Shown: positions 42,851 to 51,587 of the stretch, in pieces
Position numbering within the stretch: position 1 is the stretch's first letter
How the letters are laid out: each line of letters starts with the position of its first letter
Origin: Phycicoccus jejuensis
GTDB taxonomy: Bacteria > Actinomycetota > Actinomycetes > Actinomycetales > Dermatophilaceae
NCBI RefSeq assembly: GCF_000720925.1
Contig: NZ_JOEE01000002.1
Location: forward strand, 434,001 to 498,000
Direction of reading: 5' to 3'
DNA length: 64,000 bases
Notes under the pieces: generated by a model
Told to the model about the DNA's origin: nothing
What the model saw: only the letters and a program-made list of their open reading frames with translations
The model's database searches: none
Position numbers and translations under genes: made by a program

Positions 42851-43780
42851 TCAGTGGGCGAGGAACCGCTCGGCGTCGAGGGCTGCGGCGCAGCCGGAGC
42901 CGGCGGCGGTGATGGCCTGGCGGTAGGTGTGGTCGACGAGGTCGCCGCAGGCGAAGACGCCCGGGACGTTGGTCTTGGAGGTGCGGCCCTCGGTGAGGAC
43001 GTAGCCCTCGGCGTCGAGGTCGACCAGGCCCTTGACGAGCTCGTTGCGCGGGTCGTGCCCGATCGCGACGAAGAGCCCGGTGGCGGCCAGCTCGCGGGTC
43101 TCGCCGGTCACGGTGTCGCGCAGGGTGACACCGGAGACCTTGGACTCGCCGTGGATGGCGTCGACGGCGCTGTTCCAGGCGAAGTGGATCTTCTCGTTGG
43201 CGGTCGCGCGCTCGGCCATGATGCGGCTGGCGCGCAGCTCGTCACGGCGCACGACCACGGTGACGGACCGGGCGAACTTCGTGAGGAAGGTCGCCTCCTC
43301 CATCGCCGAGTCGCCACCGCCGACGACGACGATGTCCTGGTCGCGGAAGAAGAACCCGTCGCAGGTGGCGCACCACGAGACGCCGTGGCCGGAGAGGCGC
43401 TTCTCGTCGGGCAGGCCGAGCTCGCGGTAGGCCGAGCCCATCGCGAGGATGACGGCCCTGGCGCGGTACTCGTTGCCCATGCCGTCGCGGACGAGCTTGA
43501 CGTCACCCTCGAGCTCGACGTGCTCGACGTCGTCGGTGATGATCTCGGCCCCGAAGCGCTCGGCCTGGGCACGCATGTTCTCCATGAGGTCCGGGCCCAT
43601 GATGCCGTCACGGAAGCCGGGGAAGTTCTCGACCTCGGTCGTGTTCATCAGCGCGCCGCCGGCGGTGACCGAGCCCTCGATGACGAGCGGCTGGAGGTTG
43701 GCGCGGGCCGCGTACACGGCGGCGGTCCAGCCGGCCGGGCCGGAGCCGATGATGATGACGTTGCGGACGTCCGAGGTCAC
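42851..43780 (-). CDS. trxB: Thioredoxin reductase
   Basis: A 309-residue flavoprotein. The FAD motif is [19 protein letters not shown], the redox pair is in [11 protein letters not shown], the NADPH motif is [13 protein letters not shown], and [10 protein letters not shown] is near the C-terminus. It reduces thioredoxin with NADPH. GTG at 43780 ([11 protein letters not shown]) is preferred because AAGGGG lies nine bases before it; an ATG at 43789 touches that site. Confidence 0.95.
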   Translation of the reverse strand: MTSDVRNVIIIGSGPAGWTAAVYAARANLQPLVIEGSVTAGGALMNTTEVENFPGFRDGIMGPDLMENMRAQAERFGAEIITDDVEHVELEGDVKLVRDGMGNEYRARAVILAMGSAYRELGLPDEKRLSGHGVSWCATCDGFFFRDQDIVVVGGGDSAMEEATFLTKFARSVTVVVRRDELRASRIMAERATANEKIHFAWNSAVDAIHGESKVSGVTLRDTVTGETRELAATGLFVAIGHDPRNELVKGLVDLDAEGYVLTEGRTSKTNVPGVFACGDLVDHTYRQAITAAGSGCAAALDAERFLAH

Positions 43781-43906
43781 GGGACACATCCCCTTGTGGT
43801 GCGAGCGGGTGGACACCGCAACATGCGGTGCGATTCGTTGAACCGATCCTAGGGCCGCGCTGTTCCCGACACGCCCGCGCCCCGCCGGACGGCCGCGCGC
43901 GGAGCG

Positions 43907-44728
43907 TCAGCCGACGACGAGCGGACCGGTGAGGACGTGGGCGGCGGCCCGGGTGCAGTCCCGCTGGACCGCCCAGACCGTGCGACGCCCCGACTCGGCC
44001 GTCGCGACGAGCACCGCGGCCGGCATCCCGTCGACGGTCGCGAGATCGACGACGACGGTGTCGGCGTCGGGGACGTCGAGCCCCTCGGCGCAGGCCCGCG
44101 CCCCGGCCGCGGTGGCGAGCACCCCGAGCGACGCGGTCGGGCCGCCGCCGTCCTGGGCCTCGACCTGCGCCTTGGCGGTCGGGGACGCGGTCGGCGCGTC
44201 GGTGGCGTCGCGTCCGGTCCGGTCCCACGGCAGGCCGCGCACGACCTGAATGGACAGGTCGGCGCTCGCGTAGCTGCGCCCGCTCTCGAGGACGACGACA
44301 CCCAGGTCGTCGTCGTCGGCGAGGAGGGCGGACCCGTCCTCGGGGGACGTCTGCGGCGCGGCGCCGGAGCCGGCGCTGTCGGAGGACCCCCCGGCGAGGC
44401 CGAGGCTCGCGGTGACGCCGCCGTCTCCCATCGTCTGCAGGACCACCCCACCGAGCCCGAGGACGGCGAGGACGGACGCGGCGACAGCGACGAGCTGCCA
44501 GCGGGAGCGCCGGCGCAACGGGACGACGACGTCGTCCGGCGCGGCCGGGCGGCGCTCGGGTCCGGCGGCCGGGTCCTGGAGGGCCCGCGCCTCCGCCGCG
44601 AGGGCGGCCTCGATGCGGGCCACGAGGTCGGCGGGCATCGGACCGGGCTCGGGGAGCGAGCCGAGGAGGGCGCGCATCCCCGTGGGGTCGTGCTCGACCG
44701 GGTCGGTCTCGTCGTGGGGGTGGCTCAC
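43907..44728 (-). CDS. Membrane protein encoded with SigM, likely anti-sigma factor
   Basis: A 273-residue protein. About 85 cytoplasmic residues (MSHPHDETDPVEHDP, then an Ala-rich helical segment) precede a single membrane segment (WQLVAVAASVLAVLGLGGVVL, about 78-98). The extracellular part is Asp/Ser/Gly-rich followed by a folded domain ending VVWAVQRDC-type sequence. The position directly after sigM and the single-pass form fit an anti-sigma factor, but a clear zinc anti-sigma HxxxCxxC motif is not seen. GTG at 44728 has GGAGGAG three bases upstream. Confidence 0.75.
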   Translation of the reverse strand: MSHPHDETDPVEHDPTGMRALLGSLPEPGPMPADLVARIEAALAAEARALQDPAAGPERRPAAPDDVVVPLRRRSRWQLVAVAASVLAVLGLGGVVLQTMGDGGVTASLGLAGGSSDSAGSGAAPQTSPEDGSALLADDDDLGVVVLESGRSYASADLSIQVVRGLPWDRTGRDATDAPTASPTAKAQVEAQDGGGPTASLGVLATAAGARACAEGLDVPDADTVVVDLATVDGMPAAVLVATAESGRRTVWAVQRDCTRAAAHVLTGPLVVG

Positions 44729-44810
44729 GAGCTCCTCCGGTCGGTGGCGTCCGGGACGCGGCAGGTGGGGCGGGGGGACGGCGCGCAGGATGCGGGCCAG
44801 GGCTGTGACG

Positions 44811-45413
44811 TCACGTGGCCCCCTGCGGTTCCGTCGCGTCCGAGCTTCCTGCGGAGGGACGCAGCATCGCGGCGAGGGCCTCGCGCCCCCGGAAGCACCG
44901 TGACTTGACGGTGCCCTCCGCGACCCCGAGGACCACGGCGGCCTCGGCCACCGGCATCCCGTGCATGTCGACGAGGACGAGGGCGCTGCGCTGCCCCTCG
45001 GGCAGGCGCGCGAGGGCCTCCCGGACGACGAGCGCGGTCTCCGTCGAGGCGTGGTGGTCGTGCCGGTCGGGCAGGTCGAGCTCGCCGAGGTCACCGGCGC
45101 GCCGGACGGACACCTTCTCGCGGCGGAGCCGGTCGAGGCAGGCGTTGACGACGATGCGGTGCAGCCACGTCGTGACGGCGGCGTCGCCCCGGTAGGCGTC
45201 GGCGCGGCGGAAGGCCGAGATGAAGGCCTCCTGCACCGCGTCGGCCGCGAGCTCGCGCTGCCCGGTGGTGCGCAGCGCGACGGCGTACATCCGGTCCCGG
45301 TGCCGGCGGAACAGCTCGCCGAACGCCTCGGCGTCCCCCGCGACGTGCCGCGCCAGCAGGGTGGCGTCGTCGGGGTCGGCCGGCTCCGGCACGTTCACGC
45401 GCGGACCCGTCAC
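44811..45413 (-). CDS. sigM: ECF RNA polymerase sigma factor SigM
   Basis: A 200-residue extracytoplasmic-function sigma factor. Region 2 is at about 20-85 (FGELFRRHRDRMYAVALRTTG, AADAVQEAFISAFRRADAYRG) and region 4 at about 125-180 (LARLPEGQRSALVLVDMHGMPVAEAA, then the helix-turn-helix EGTVKSR). The order murJ-(kinase-like)-sigM-trxB-trxA is conserved in actinobacteria. GTG at 45413 overlaps the upstream stop (GTGA) and is preferred; GTG at 45398 is an alternative. Confidence 0.92.
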   Translation of the reverse strand: MTGPRVNVPEPADPDDATLLARHVAGDAEAFGELFRRHRDRMYAVALRTTGQRELAADAVQEAFISAFRRADAYRGDAAVTTWLHRIVVNACLDRLRREKVSVRRAGDLGELDLPDRHDHHASTETALVVREALARLPEGQRSALVLVDMHGMPVAEAAVVLGVAEGTVKSRCFRGREALAAMLRPSAGSSDATEPQGAT

Positions 45414-47266
45414 CCGGTGACGACGACCTCGTCGAGCCACGCCCGACGCTTGCCGTCGGGGTCCGCGTGGAGGCCGGTGTACCAGACGATGATGTACTGC
45501 CCGCTGACCTTCTCGGGGACGGGGAACTCCAGGGTGCCCTTGGCGTCGGTCTTCTCACCGATCTTCGTCGCGCCGTCGCGGGTGGCGTCCGGCCCGACGT
45601 ACACCTCGAGGTCGACGTCCTGCGGGACGACGAGCTCGACGTTCTGCGGCTTCTTGTTCGGCCCGAGGTCGACGACGAGGCCGAGCCCCTTCTTGAGCCC
45701 ACCGAAGGCGTCGGTCCGGTAGTTCTCGGAGAACCACCCGGTCGAGGTGTCGCCGTCGTAGGTCTTCGGGGTGAGGTTGTCGTTCTCGGAGCCGTCGCCC
45801 TCGGGGTCGTAGGCCTCGACCTTGAGGATGGCGAGCGGCTCGGGCTCGCCGCTGTCCGCGCCGTCCCCCTCGTCGCTCGACGCGCTCGCCGACGGGCTGC
45901 GCGAGGCGCCGCCGGTCGGGCTCGTCGCGATCGGCCCGTCGAGGCCGAGGTTGGTGTTGGCGCCGATCCGGCGGATGCCCGCGATGCCGATGACGAGGGC
46001 CACGACGAGGAAGGTGATGATGATGCCGATGGCCAGCTTCGACTGGTCACGGGTCAGCGGCTCGGCCGGCACGAGCGGGGAGAGCAGGTCGTCGTCGGCG
46101 TCGGGGTCGCGCCGGGTGTCCGGCGAGAGCTCGGTGACCTTGTCGACGGCGCGGCGGGCGAAGGAGCTCACGCTCGTCCCGACCGAGGTCATCGCGGCGG
46201 TCACGGCGGCGCCGGACGCGGCCGCGCGGCCCGGTGCGTCGTCGTCGGAGCGGGCGTCCTCGGGGGAGCCGTCGGCCGGCTCGCGGTCCGCGGTCTCGTC
46301 GACGGCCCACGCGGGGGGCGTCGGCCGCTCGACGACCCGGGTCACCTCGGTGTCGTCGACGTCCCGCGCCGGGTCGGCGGTCTCGGGGTCGGACTCGTCG
46401 GCCTCCGGGGCCTCGGTGGACGCGGGCTCGTCCTCGACCGGCTCCTCGACGCCGACCGGCTCCGGCAGCACCGGTGCGGGCACGGGCACGACAGGACGGC
46501 CGACGACCTGGCGCGAGGGCCACGGCGCGACCTGCGACGCGTAGTCGCCGGGGGAGGTCGGGCCCTGGTCGTCGGAGAGGGTGAGGCGGCAGAGGGCGTC
46601 GAGGTCGCGCGGCACACCGGCCGCGATCTCGGACGGTGAGGCGACCCCGCCGGGCACGCGGGGGGCAGCGGCGAGGCCGGAGGCACCGGCTCCGAGGGGC
46701 CACAGGCCGGTCAGCCCGGCGTAGGCCAGGGCGACGACCCCGACGGCGTCGCGGCGGGCGGCGTCGTCCGGCTCCAGGCCGTCCTCGCCGGCGCGCACCC
46801 CGGCGACCTCGAGGCCGCGCAGGCGCACCTCGCCGTCGCTGGTGCGCAGGACGTCGTCCGGGGTGAGGTCGAGGTGGTGCATCCCGCGGCCGCGGGCCGA
46901 CTCGAGCGCGGCGGCGACCTCGCCGGTGATGCGGCGGACCTCGTCGCCGGGGACCCCGCCGTCGGAGACGAGCTCGGCGAGGGTGCGGGCCTCGGGGAGC
47001 TCCTCCTCGACGAGCCACGCGACCTCGTCGTCGCGACCGACGTCGAGGACGCGCAGGAGGACCGGGTGCGTGACGGAGCCGGCGCGGCGCGCGGCGTCGA
47101 GGAAGGCGGCGGCGCGGTGGTCGTCGGCCGGGACGACGAGCACGGACACCCGTCGCCCGAGCGTGGTGTCGTCGGCGAGCCAGCGCTCGGTGCCGCGGTC
47201 CTGCGCGACCCTCTGCTGCGCCGTGTACCTGCCCCCGAGCACGGTGCCGGGTCCCACACCCCTCAC
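45410..47266 (-). CDS. Pseudokinase with membrane anchor and extracellular jelly-roll-like domain
   Basis: A 618-residue protein. The N-terminal 260 residues have the kinase layout (VLGGRYTAQQR...) but key residues are lost: the VAIK-type lysine reads VSVLVVP, HRD reads HLD in HHLDLTPDDVL, and DFG reads RGLEVAG. A long acidic linker follows (about 290-440), then one membrane segment (about 445-467). The C-terminal domain is F5/8- or discoidin-like (TSTGWFSENYRTDAFGG). In Mycobacterium tuberculosis these parts are fused to MviN/MurJ and the pseudokinase binds FhaA when phosphorylated; here it is a separate gene behind murJ. GTG at 47266 follows AAGGAG. Confidence 0.88.
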   Translation of the reverse strand: MRGVGPGTVLGGRYTAQQRVAQDRGTERWLADDTTLGRRVSVLVVPADDHRAAAFLDAARRAGSVTHPVLLRVLDVGRDDEVAWLVEEELPEARTLAELVSDGGVPGDEVRRITGEVAAALESARGRGMHHLDLTPDDVLRTSDGEVRLRGLEVAGVRAGEDGLEPDDAARRDAVGVVALAYAGLTGLWPLGAGASGLAAAPRVPGGVASPSEIAAGVPRDLDALCRLTLSDDQGPTSPGDYASQVAPWPSRQVVGRPVVPVPAPVLPEPVGVEEPVEDEPASTEAPEADESDPETADPARDVDDTEVTRVVERPTPPAWAVDETADREPADGSPEDARSDDDAPGRAAASGAAVTAAMTSVGTSVSSFARRAVDKVTELSPDTRRDPDADDDLLSPLVPAEPLTRDQSKLAIGIIITFLVVALVIGIAGIRRIGANTNLGLDGPIATSPTGGASRSPSASASSDEGDGADSGEPEPLAILKVEAYDPEGDGSENDNLTPKTYDGDTSTGWFSENYRTDAFGGLKKGLGLVVDLGPNKKPQNVELVVPQDVDLEVYVGPDATRDGATKIGEKTDAKGTLEFPVPEKVSGQYIIVWYTGLHADPDGKRRAWLDEVVVTG

Positions 47267-47342
47267 CGCGGGCTCCTTCCGTCGTCGGTCACGGCGGCCC
47301 GCCGCGGCGTGCGGCGGGGTCCGTCCATCGTAGGGGGTCGCC

Positions 47343-49001
47343 TCAGCGACGGCGCAGGCCAGGCAGGCGGCGCGCGACGGGCGCGAGCAGGCGCCCGACC
47401 TCCTCGACCCCGAGCGCGTGCGCGACCCCCCACGTGACGGCGAGCTCGACGACGCCCGCGACACCGAGCACGAGCGCGCCGAGGAGGAAGGTGTGCAGAC
47501 CGCGCTCGGTGCCGAAGTCCGGGAAGAGCGCGTGGATCGCGAGGCCGAGCAGCGCGGCGGTGACGACCGCGGGGACACCGACCCGGACGTAGACGCGGGC
47601 GGCGCCGCGCAGCCCGATGCGCCCGTGCTGCCGGCGCAGGACGAGCCATCCGACGACGGCGCCGACGACGTAGGCGCTGGTCTGCCCGAAGGCGAGGACG
47701 GTGGCGGTGCGCTGCGGGGCCAGGGTCGAGGCGAACCAGGCGACGGCCATCGAGATGCCCGTGACGACGCACTGCGTGCGGAAGGACCAGAAGGTCTGCT
47801 GCTGCGCGTAGAAGACGCGGTCGTTGAGGTAGACCCAGCCGAGCGGGAGGATGCCGCCGAAGAGGCCGACGAGCACCGCGGCGATCGCCTGCGTGTCGGA
47901 GAGCGGGTTGCGGAAGAACAGGGTGGCCGTGACGACGGGCACGGTCGCGAGCACGAGGGCGACGACCGGCAGCAGCAGCGGCGCGGGCATCCGCAGGCCC
48001 TGCTCGTGGTGGCGCATGACGGTCTCGTGGTCGCCGCGGCTCGCGGCCTCCGACAGCTGCGTGTAGAGCGCCGTGACGAGGCTGACGGTGACGATGCCGT
48101 GCGGCAGCATCATGAGCAGCTGGGCCGGGCTGAAGGCCGCGATGCCGGCCGCGGGCAGGCCGAGCGCCTTGCCCTTGCTCGCGGCGTCGGTGAGGACCTG
48201 CGTCGTGACCCAGAACCCGAGCTGGACGACGACGATCGAGCCGAAGCTCCACTTGGCGACGTCCGAGACGCCCTCGAAGCCGTGCCCCTTGAACCCCCAG
48301 CGCGGGCGGTAGCGGAAGCCCATCCGCCGCAGCGGGGGCACGAGGGCGGCGGCCTGGAGGACGATCGACAGGGTCGAGGTGCCGGCGAGGATCGCGACCA
48401 TCTGGGGGGTCCAGGCGCCCGGCTCGGCGCGCACGGGCAGGCCCGCGACGACGAACCAGCCGAGACCGGCGATGGCGACGACGTTGGCGACGAGCGGCGC
48501 CCAGGTGAAGGCGGCGAAGCGGCCGTTGGCGTTGAGCACCTGGCCGAAGATCGTGTAGAGCCCGTAGAAGAGGATCTGCGGCACGCAGACGAAGGCGAAG
48601 ACGGTGCCGAGCTGGAGGGCCTGCGCGTCGTTGGTGTTGAAGTACAGGCGCACGAGCAGCGGCGAGGCGAGCGTGAGGACGACCGTCGCGACGACGAAGA
48701 GGGCGATGGCGGCCGTGATGAGCCGGTTGACGAAGTCCTCGCCGGCGTCGGGCCGGGTGCGCGCCCGGATGATCTGCGGCACGAGGACGGCGTTGAGCGT
48801 CCCGCCGGCGAGCAGCAGGTAGAGGCTGTTGGGCAGCGTGTTGGCGACGGTGAAGGCCTCGGCCGCGAGCCCGGTGCTGCCGATGACCGAGGTGAGCAGG
48901 AGAGCGCGGAGCATCCCCGCCAGGCGGCTGGCCAAGGTGCCTGCGGCCATGACGGCTCCGGAGCGGCCCACGCTGGGGGCCGTCGCGTTCGTCGTGCTCA
49001 C
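47343..49001 (-). CDS. murJ: Lipid II flippase MurJ (MviN)
   Basis: A 552-residue MOP-superfamily transporter with about 14-15 membrane segments from residue 15 on. The start (GTLASRLAGMLRALLLTSVIG) and NTLPNSLYLLLAGGTLNAVLVPQI are the classic MurJ N-terminus. It moves lipid II across the membrane for peptidoglycan synthesis. GTG at 49001 overlaps the NUDIX stop (GTGA). The regulatory pseudokinase is the next gene. Confidence 0.95.
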   Translation of the reverse strand: MSTTNATAPSVGRSGAVMAAGTLASRLAGMLRALLLTSVIGSTGLAAEAFTVANTLPNSLYLLLAGGTLNAVLVPQIIRARTRPDAGEDFVNRLITAAIALFVVATVVLTLASPLLVRLYFNTNDAQALQLGTVFAFVCVPQILFYGLYTIFGQVLNANGRFAAFTWAPLVANVVAIAGLGWFVVAGLPVRAEPGAWTPQMVAILAGTSTLSIVLQAAALVPPLRRMGFRYRPRWGFKGHGFEGVSDVAKWSFGSIVVVQLGFWVTTQVLTDAASKGKALGLPAAGIAAFSPAQLLMMLPHGIVTVSLVTALYTQLSEAASRGDHETVMRHHEQGLRMPAPLLLPVVALVLATVPVVTATLFFRNPLSDTQAIAAVLVGLFGGILPLGWVYLNDRVFYAQQQTFWSFRTQCVVTGISMAVAWFASTLAPQRTATVLAFGQTSAYVVGAVVGWLVLRRQHGRIGLRGAARVYVRVGVPAVVTAALLGLAIHALFPDFGTERGLHTFLLGALVLGVAGVVELAVTWGVAHALGVEEVGRLLAPVARRLPGLRRR

Positions 49002-49489
49002 CCGGCGTCCCCGGCGAGGCGCTGCCACGCGAGCCGGGCGATCCGTCGCTCGTTGGGGAAGGTCAGGTGCCGGTGGGCGTCCTCGAGGGGCAGCCACGCG
49101 ACGTCGATGGCCTCGTGGTCGGGGTCCTTCTCGATGGTGAGGTAGCCGCCGGTCGCCTCGAGGAGGTAGTGGTGCACGTACTTGTGGATGCGCCGGTCGC
49201 CGGCCGCGAACCAGTAGTCGATGATGCCGAGCTCGATGAGGACGCGGCCCTCGATGCCGGTCTCCTCCTCGACCTCGCGCACGGCGGTCTCGGGCAGCGT
49301 CTCCTGGCCCTCGATGTGGCCCTTGGGGAGGCACCACTCGACCCGGCCGGCCCGGTTGCGGCGGGCGATGACGGCGATCCGGGCGCGGCCCTCGTGGACG
49401 TCGACGACGACGCCGCCCGCGCTGCGCTCCTCGACCGCCGGGAGCCGGCGCGGCGGTGACCCGGCGGGGTCGGCTGCTGCGTGGCTCAT
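48998..49489 (-). CDS. NUDIX hydrolase
   Basis: A 163-residue hydrolase with the full Nudix box GHIEGQETLPETAVREVEEETG (about 57-78, Gx5Ex7REUxEExGU). Its substrate, a nucleoside diphosphate derivative, cannot be told from sequence; relatives next to murJ resemble MutT4 or Ap4A hydrolase types. It overlaps murJ and is divergent from pcnA, 116 bases apart. Confidence 0.93.
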   Translation of the reverse strand: MSHAAADPAGSPPRRLPAVEERSAGGVVVDVHEGRARIAVIARRNRAGRVEWCLPKGHIEGQETLPETAVREVEEETGIEGRVLIELGIIDYWFAAGDRRIHKYVHHYLLEATGGYLTIEKDPDHEAIDVAWLPLEDAHRHLTFPNERRIARLAWQRLAGDAG

Positions 49490-49591
49490 CTGGTCACTGT
49501 AACCACTGGGGCACCTCCCGGCCGGGTCGTCGGGGCCCCCGGTGCGGTGCCCGCCGAGGGTCCTCCGGACGGGGCGGCGGCGGCGCGCCCC

Positions 49592-49608
49592 TAGGCTTGA
49601 CCCTCGTG
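49592..49608 (+). promoter_or_regulatory. Leaderless promoter of pcnA
   Basis: TAGGCT (49592-49597) is followed by eight bases and the GTG start, with no ribosome site, the usual geometry of actinobacterial leaderless genes. Confidence 0.55.
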
Positions 49609-51084
49609 TCCGACCGTCAGCCCCCGGCCGCGCTGCTCCGCGAGGCCGTCGCCCACCTCGCCCCCGCGCTGCCCGTGCTCACCGACCTCGGGCAGCGCTT
49701 CGCCGCGGCCGGGCACGACCTCGCGCTCGTCGGCGGCCCGGTCCGCGACGCCTTCCTCGGCCGGACCTCGAACGACCTCGACCTGACGACCTCGGCCCGC
49801 CCGGACGACACCGAGGCGATCCTCGCGGCCTGGGGCAGCGCGACGTGGGACATGGGCCGCGCCTTCGGGACGATCGGCGCCCGCCGCGGCGACGTCGTCG
49901 TCGAGGTGACGACCTACCGGGCCGACGCCTACGACGGCGTCACCCGCAAGCCGGTCGTGGCCTTCGGTGACACCCTCGAGGACGACCTCGTGCGCCGTGA
50001 CTTCGCGTGCAACGCGATGGCGCTGCGGCTCCCGGACCTCGCCTTCGTCGACCCCCACGGTGGCCTCGAGGACCTCCAGGCCCGCGTGCTGCGCACCCCG
50101 ACCACCCCGGAGGTCTCGTTCGGCGACGACCCGCTGCGGATGATGCGCGCCGCCCGGTTCGTGTCGCAGCTGGGCTTCGTCCCGGCGCCGGAGGTGCTGA
50201 CGGCCATGCGCGACATGGCCTCCTCCATCGACATCGTGTCGGCGGAGCGGGTGCGCGACGAGCTCGTCAAGCTGCTCATGGGGGCCCACCCCCGCGCGGG
50301 CCTCGAGCTCCTCGTCCGGAGCGGCATCGCGGCGATCGTCCTGCCCGAGCTCCCCGCCCTGCAGCTCGAGGTCGACGAGCACCACCGGCACAAGGACGTC
50401 TACGAGCACTCGATGACCGTCCTCGAGCAGGCCATCGACCTCGAGGGGCCGGCCGACGGGCCGCCGGAGTCGGTGCCGGGGCCGGACCTCGTCCTGCGCC
50501 TGGCCGCGCTCCTGCACGACATCGGCAAGCCCGCGACCCGGCGCTTCGAGGATGGCGGCGGGGTGTCCTTCCACCACCACGAGGTCGTCGGTGCCAAGCT
50601 CAGCGCGAAGCGGATGCGGGCGCTGCGCTTCGACAAGGAGACGACCAAGGCCGTGGCCCGGCTGGTCGAGCTGCACCTGCGCTTCCACGGCTACGGCGAC
50701 GGCGCCTGGACCGACTCGGCGGTGCGCCGCTACGTCACCGACTCCGGTGACCTCCTGCCCCGGCTGCACCGCCTGACCCGCGCGGACTGCACGACGCGCA
50801 ACGTCAAGAAGGCGCGGCGCCTGTCGCGGGCCTACGACGAGCTCGAGGAGCGCATCGCCCGCCTGCTGGAGGAGGAGGAGCTCAAGGCCGTCCGGCCCGA
50901 GCTCGACGGCCACGAGATCGCGCAGGCCCTCGGCATCCGACCCGGGCCGGTGCTCGGGCGGGCCTACCAGTTCCTCCTCGCGCTGCGGCTCGACGAGGGG
51001 CCGGTCGGCCCGGAGGTCGCCCGCGAGCGGCTGCTCGCGTGGTGGGCGGAGCAGCCGGAGTCGCGGGCCGCGAGTGACGGCTGA
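49606..51084 (+). CDS. pcnA/cca: CCA-adding tRNA nucleotidyltransferase
   Basis: A 492-residue enzyme that adds or repairs the CCA end of tRNA. The class II nucleotidyltransferase motif is LVGGPVRDAFLGRTSNDLDLTT (about 42-63), followed by RRDFACNAMAL and FGDDPLRMMRAARF. A C-terminal HD domain has LLHDIGKP (about 303-310) and the FHHHEVVGA motif. GTG at 49606 gives MSDRQPP; earlier in-frame residues are antisense noise. The role matters here because tRNA-Ala lacks an encoded CCA. Confidence 0.94.
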   Translation: MSDRQPPAALLREAVAHLAPALPVLTDLGQRFAAAGHDLALVGGPVRDAFLGRTSNDLDLTTSARPDDTEAILAAWGSATWDMGRAFGTIGARRGDVVVEVTTYRADAYDGVTRKPVVAFGDTLEDDLVRRDFACNAMALRLPDLAFVDPHGGLEDLQARVLRTPTTPEVSFGDDPLRMMRAARFVSQLGFVPAPEVLTAMRDMASSIDIVSAERVRDELVKLLMGAHPRAGLELLVRSGIAAIVLPELPALQLEVDEHHRHKDVYEHSMTVLEQAIDLEGPADGPPESVPGPDLVLRLAALLHDIGKPATRRFEDGGGVSFHHHEVVGAKLSAKRMRALRFDKETTKAVARLVELHLRFHGYGDGAWTDSAVRRYVTDSGDLLPRLHRLTRADCTTRNVKKARRLSRAYDELEERIARLLEEEELKAVRPELDGHEIAQALGIRPGPVLGRAYQFLLALRLDEGPVGPEVARERLLAWWAEQPESRAASDG

Positions 51085-51197
51085 GGTTCGGGGTACATCG
51101 CCCGGGAGGCCGGGAGCCGCCGCACTCAGTGCGATGGGGCCCGTCGCGGTGCTGGGGGACCAGACGGCCAACGGTGACGCCGAGAGGGGTCGCCGTG

Positions 51198-51559
51198 ATG
51201 GCCGCCCTGCTCGGTCAGGACCACCGGGGCGTCGTGCCTGGGCTCGAACCCTCCGACCACACGGCAAGAAGGCCGCCACGCCGGACGCCCCGCAGCCCTC
51301 GCAGACCACGCAGGCCGGTACCCCCGCGGGCAGCGGCACCACGGGCGGCACGGGCACCGGCGGTGGGACCGGGCCGGTCGCTCCGCAGCCGGAGCCGTCG
51401 AACGTCGACACGACCCCCACCGGCGGGGCGACGCCGAGCGCGGACCCGACCCCGACCACCCCGCCGCCGAGCACGCCGGAGCCGACGACCACGGACCCGG
51501 GCACCGGGGAGGCCGACGCCTGGCTCCCGGGGCCGACGCCCGCGTCCGCGGCGGTCTGA
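51198..51559 (+). pseudogene. Possible frameshifted Thr/Pro-rich protein
   Basis: ATG at 51198 has GAGAGGGG eight bases upstream and begins MAALLGQDHRGVVPGLEPS with good GC3 codons. Near 51265 the good coding pattern moves to another frame, which continues as HGKKAATPDAPQPSQ and a Thr/Pro/Gly-rich stretch to the stop at 51559. Reading straight on in either frame gives poor sequence on one side. This suggests a frameshift mutation, a sequence error, or a chance open frame. No slippery heptamer is evident at the junction. Otherwise the 500 bases after pcnA are gene-free. Confidence 0.35.
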
Positions 51560-51587
51560 GCCGGGCGCCCGGCAGGTTCCTCGGGGC

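Noticed and set aside
51230..51265. tRNA-like T-arm on the minus strand (GGGTTCGAGCCC)
   Set aside because: The T-stem cannot be paired properly and no anticodon or acceptor arms fit around it.
51074..51559. 161-residue frame starting with GTG overlapping the pcnA stop
   Set aside because: Its first 60 codons have poor third-position GC and many rare codons, so the start is unlikely; see the frameshift entry.
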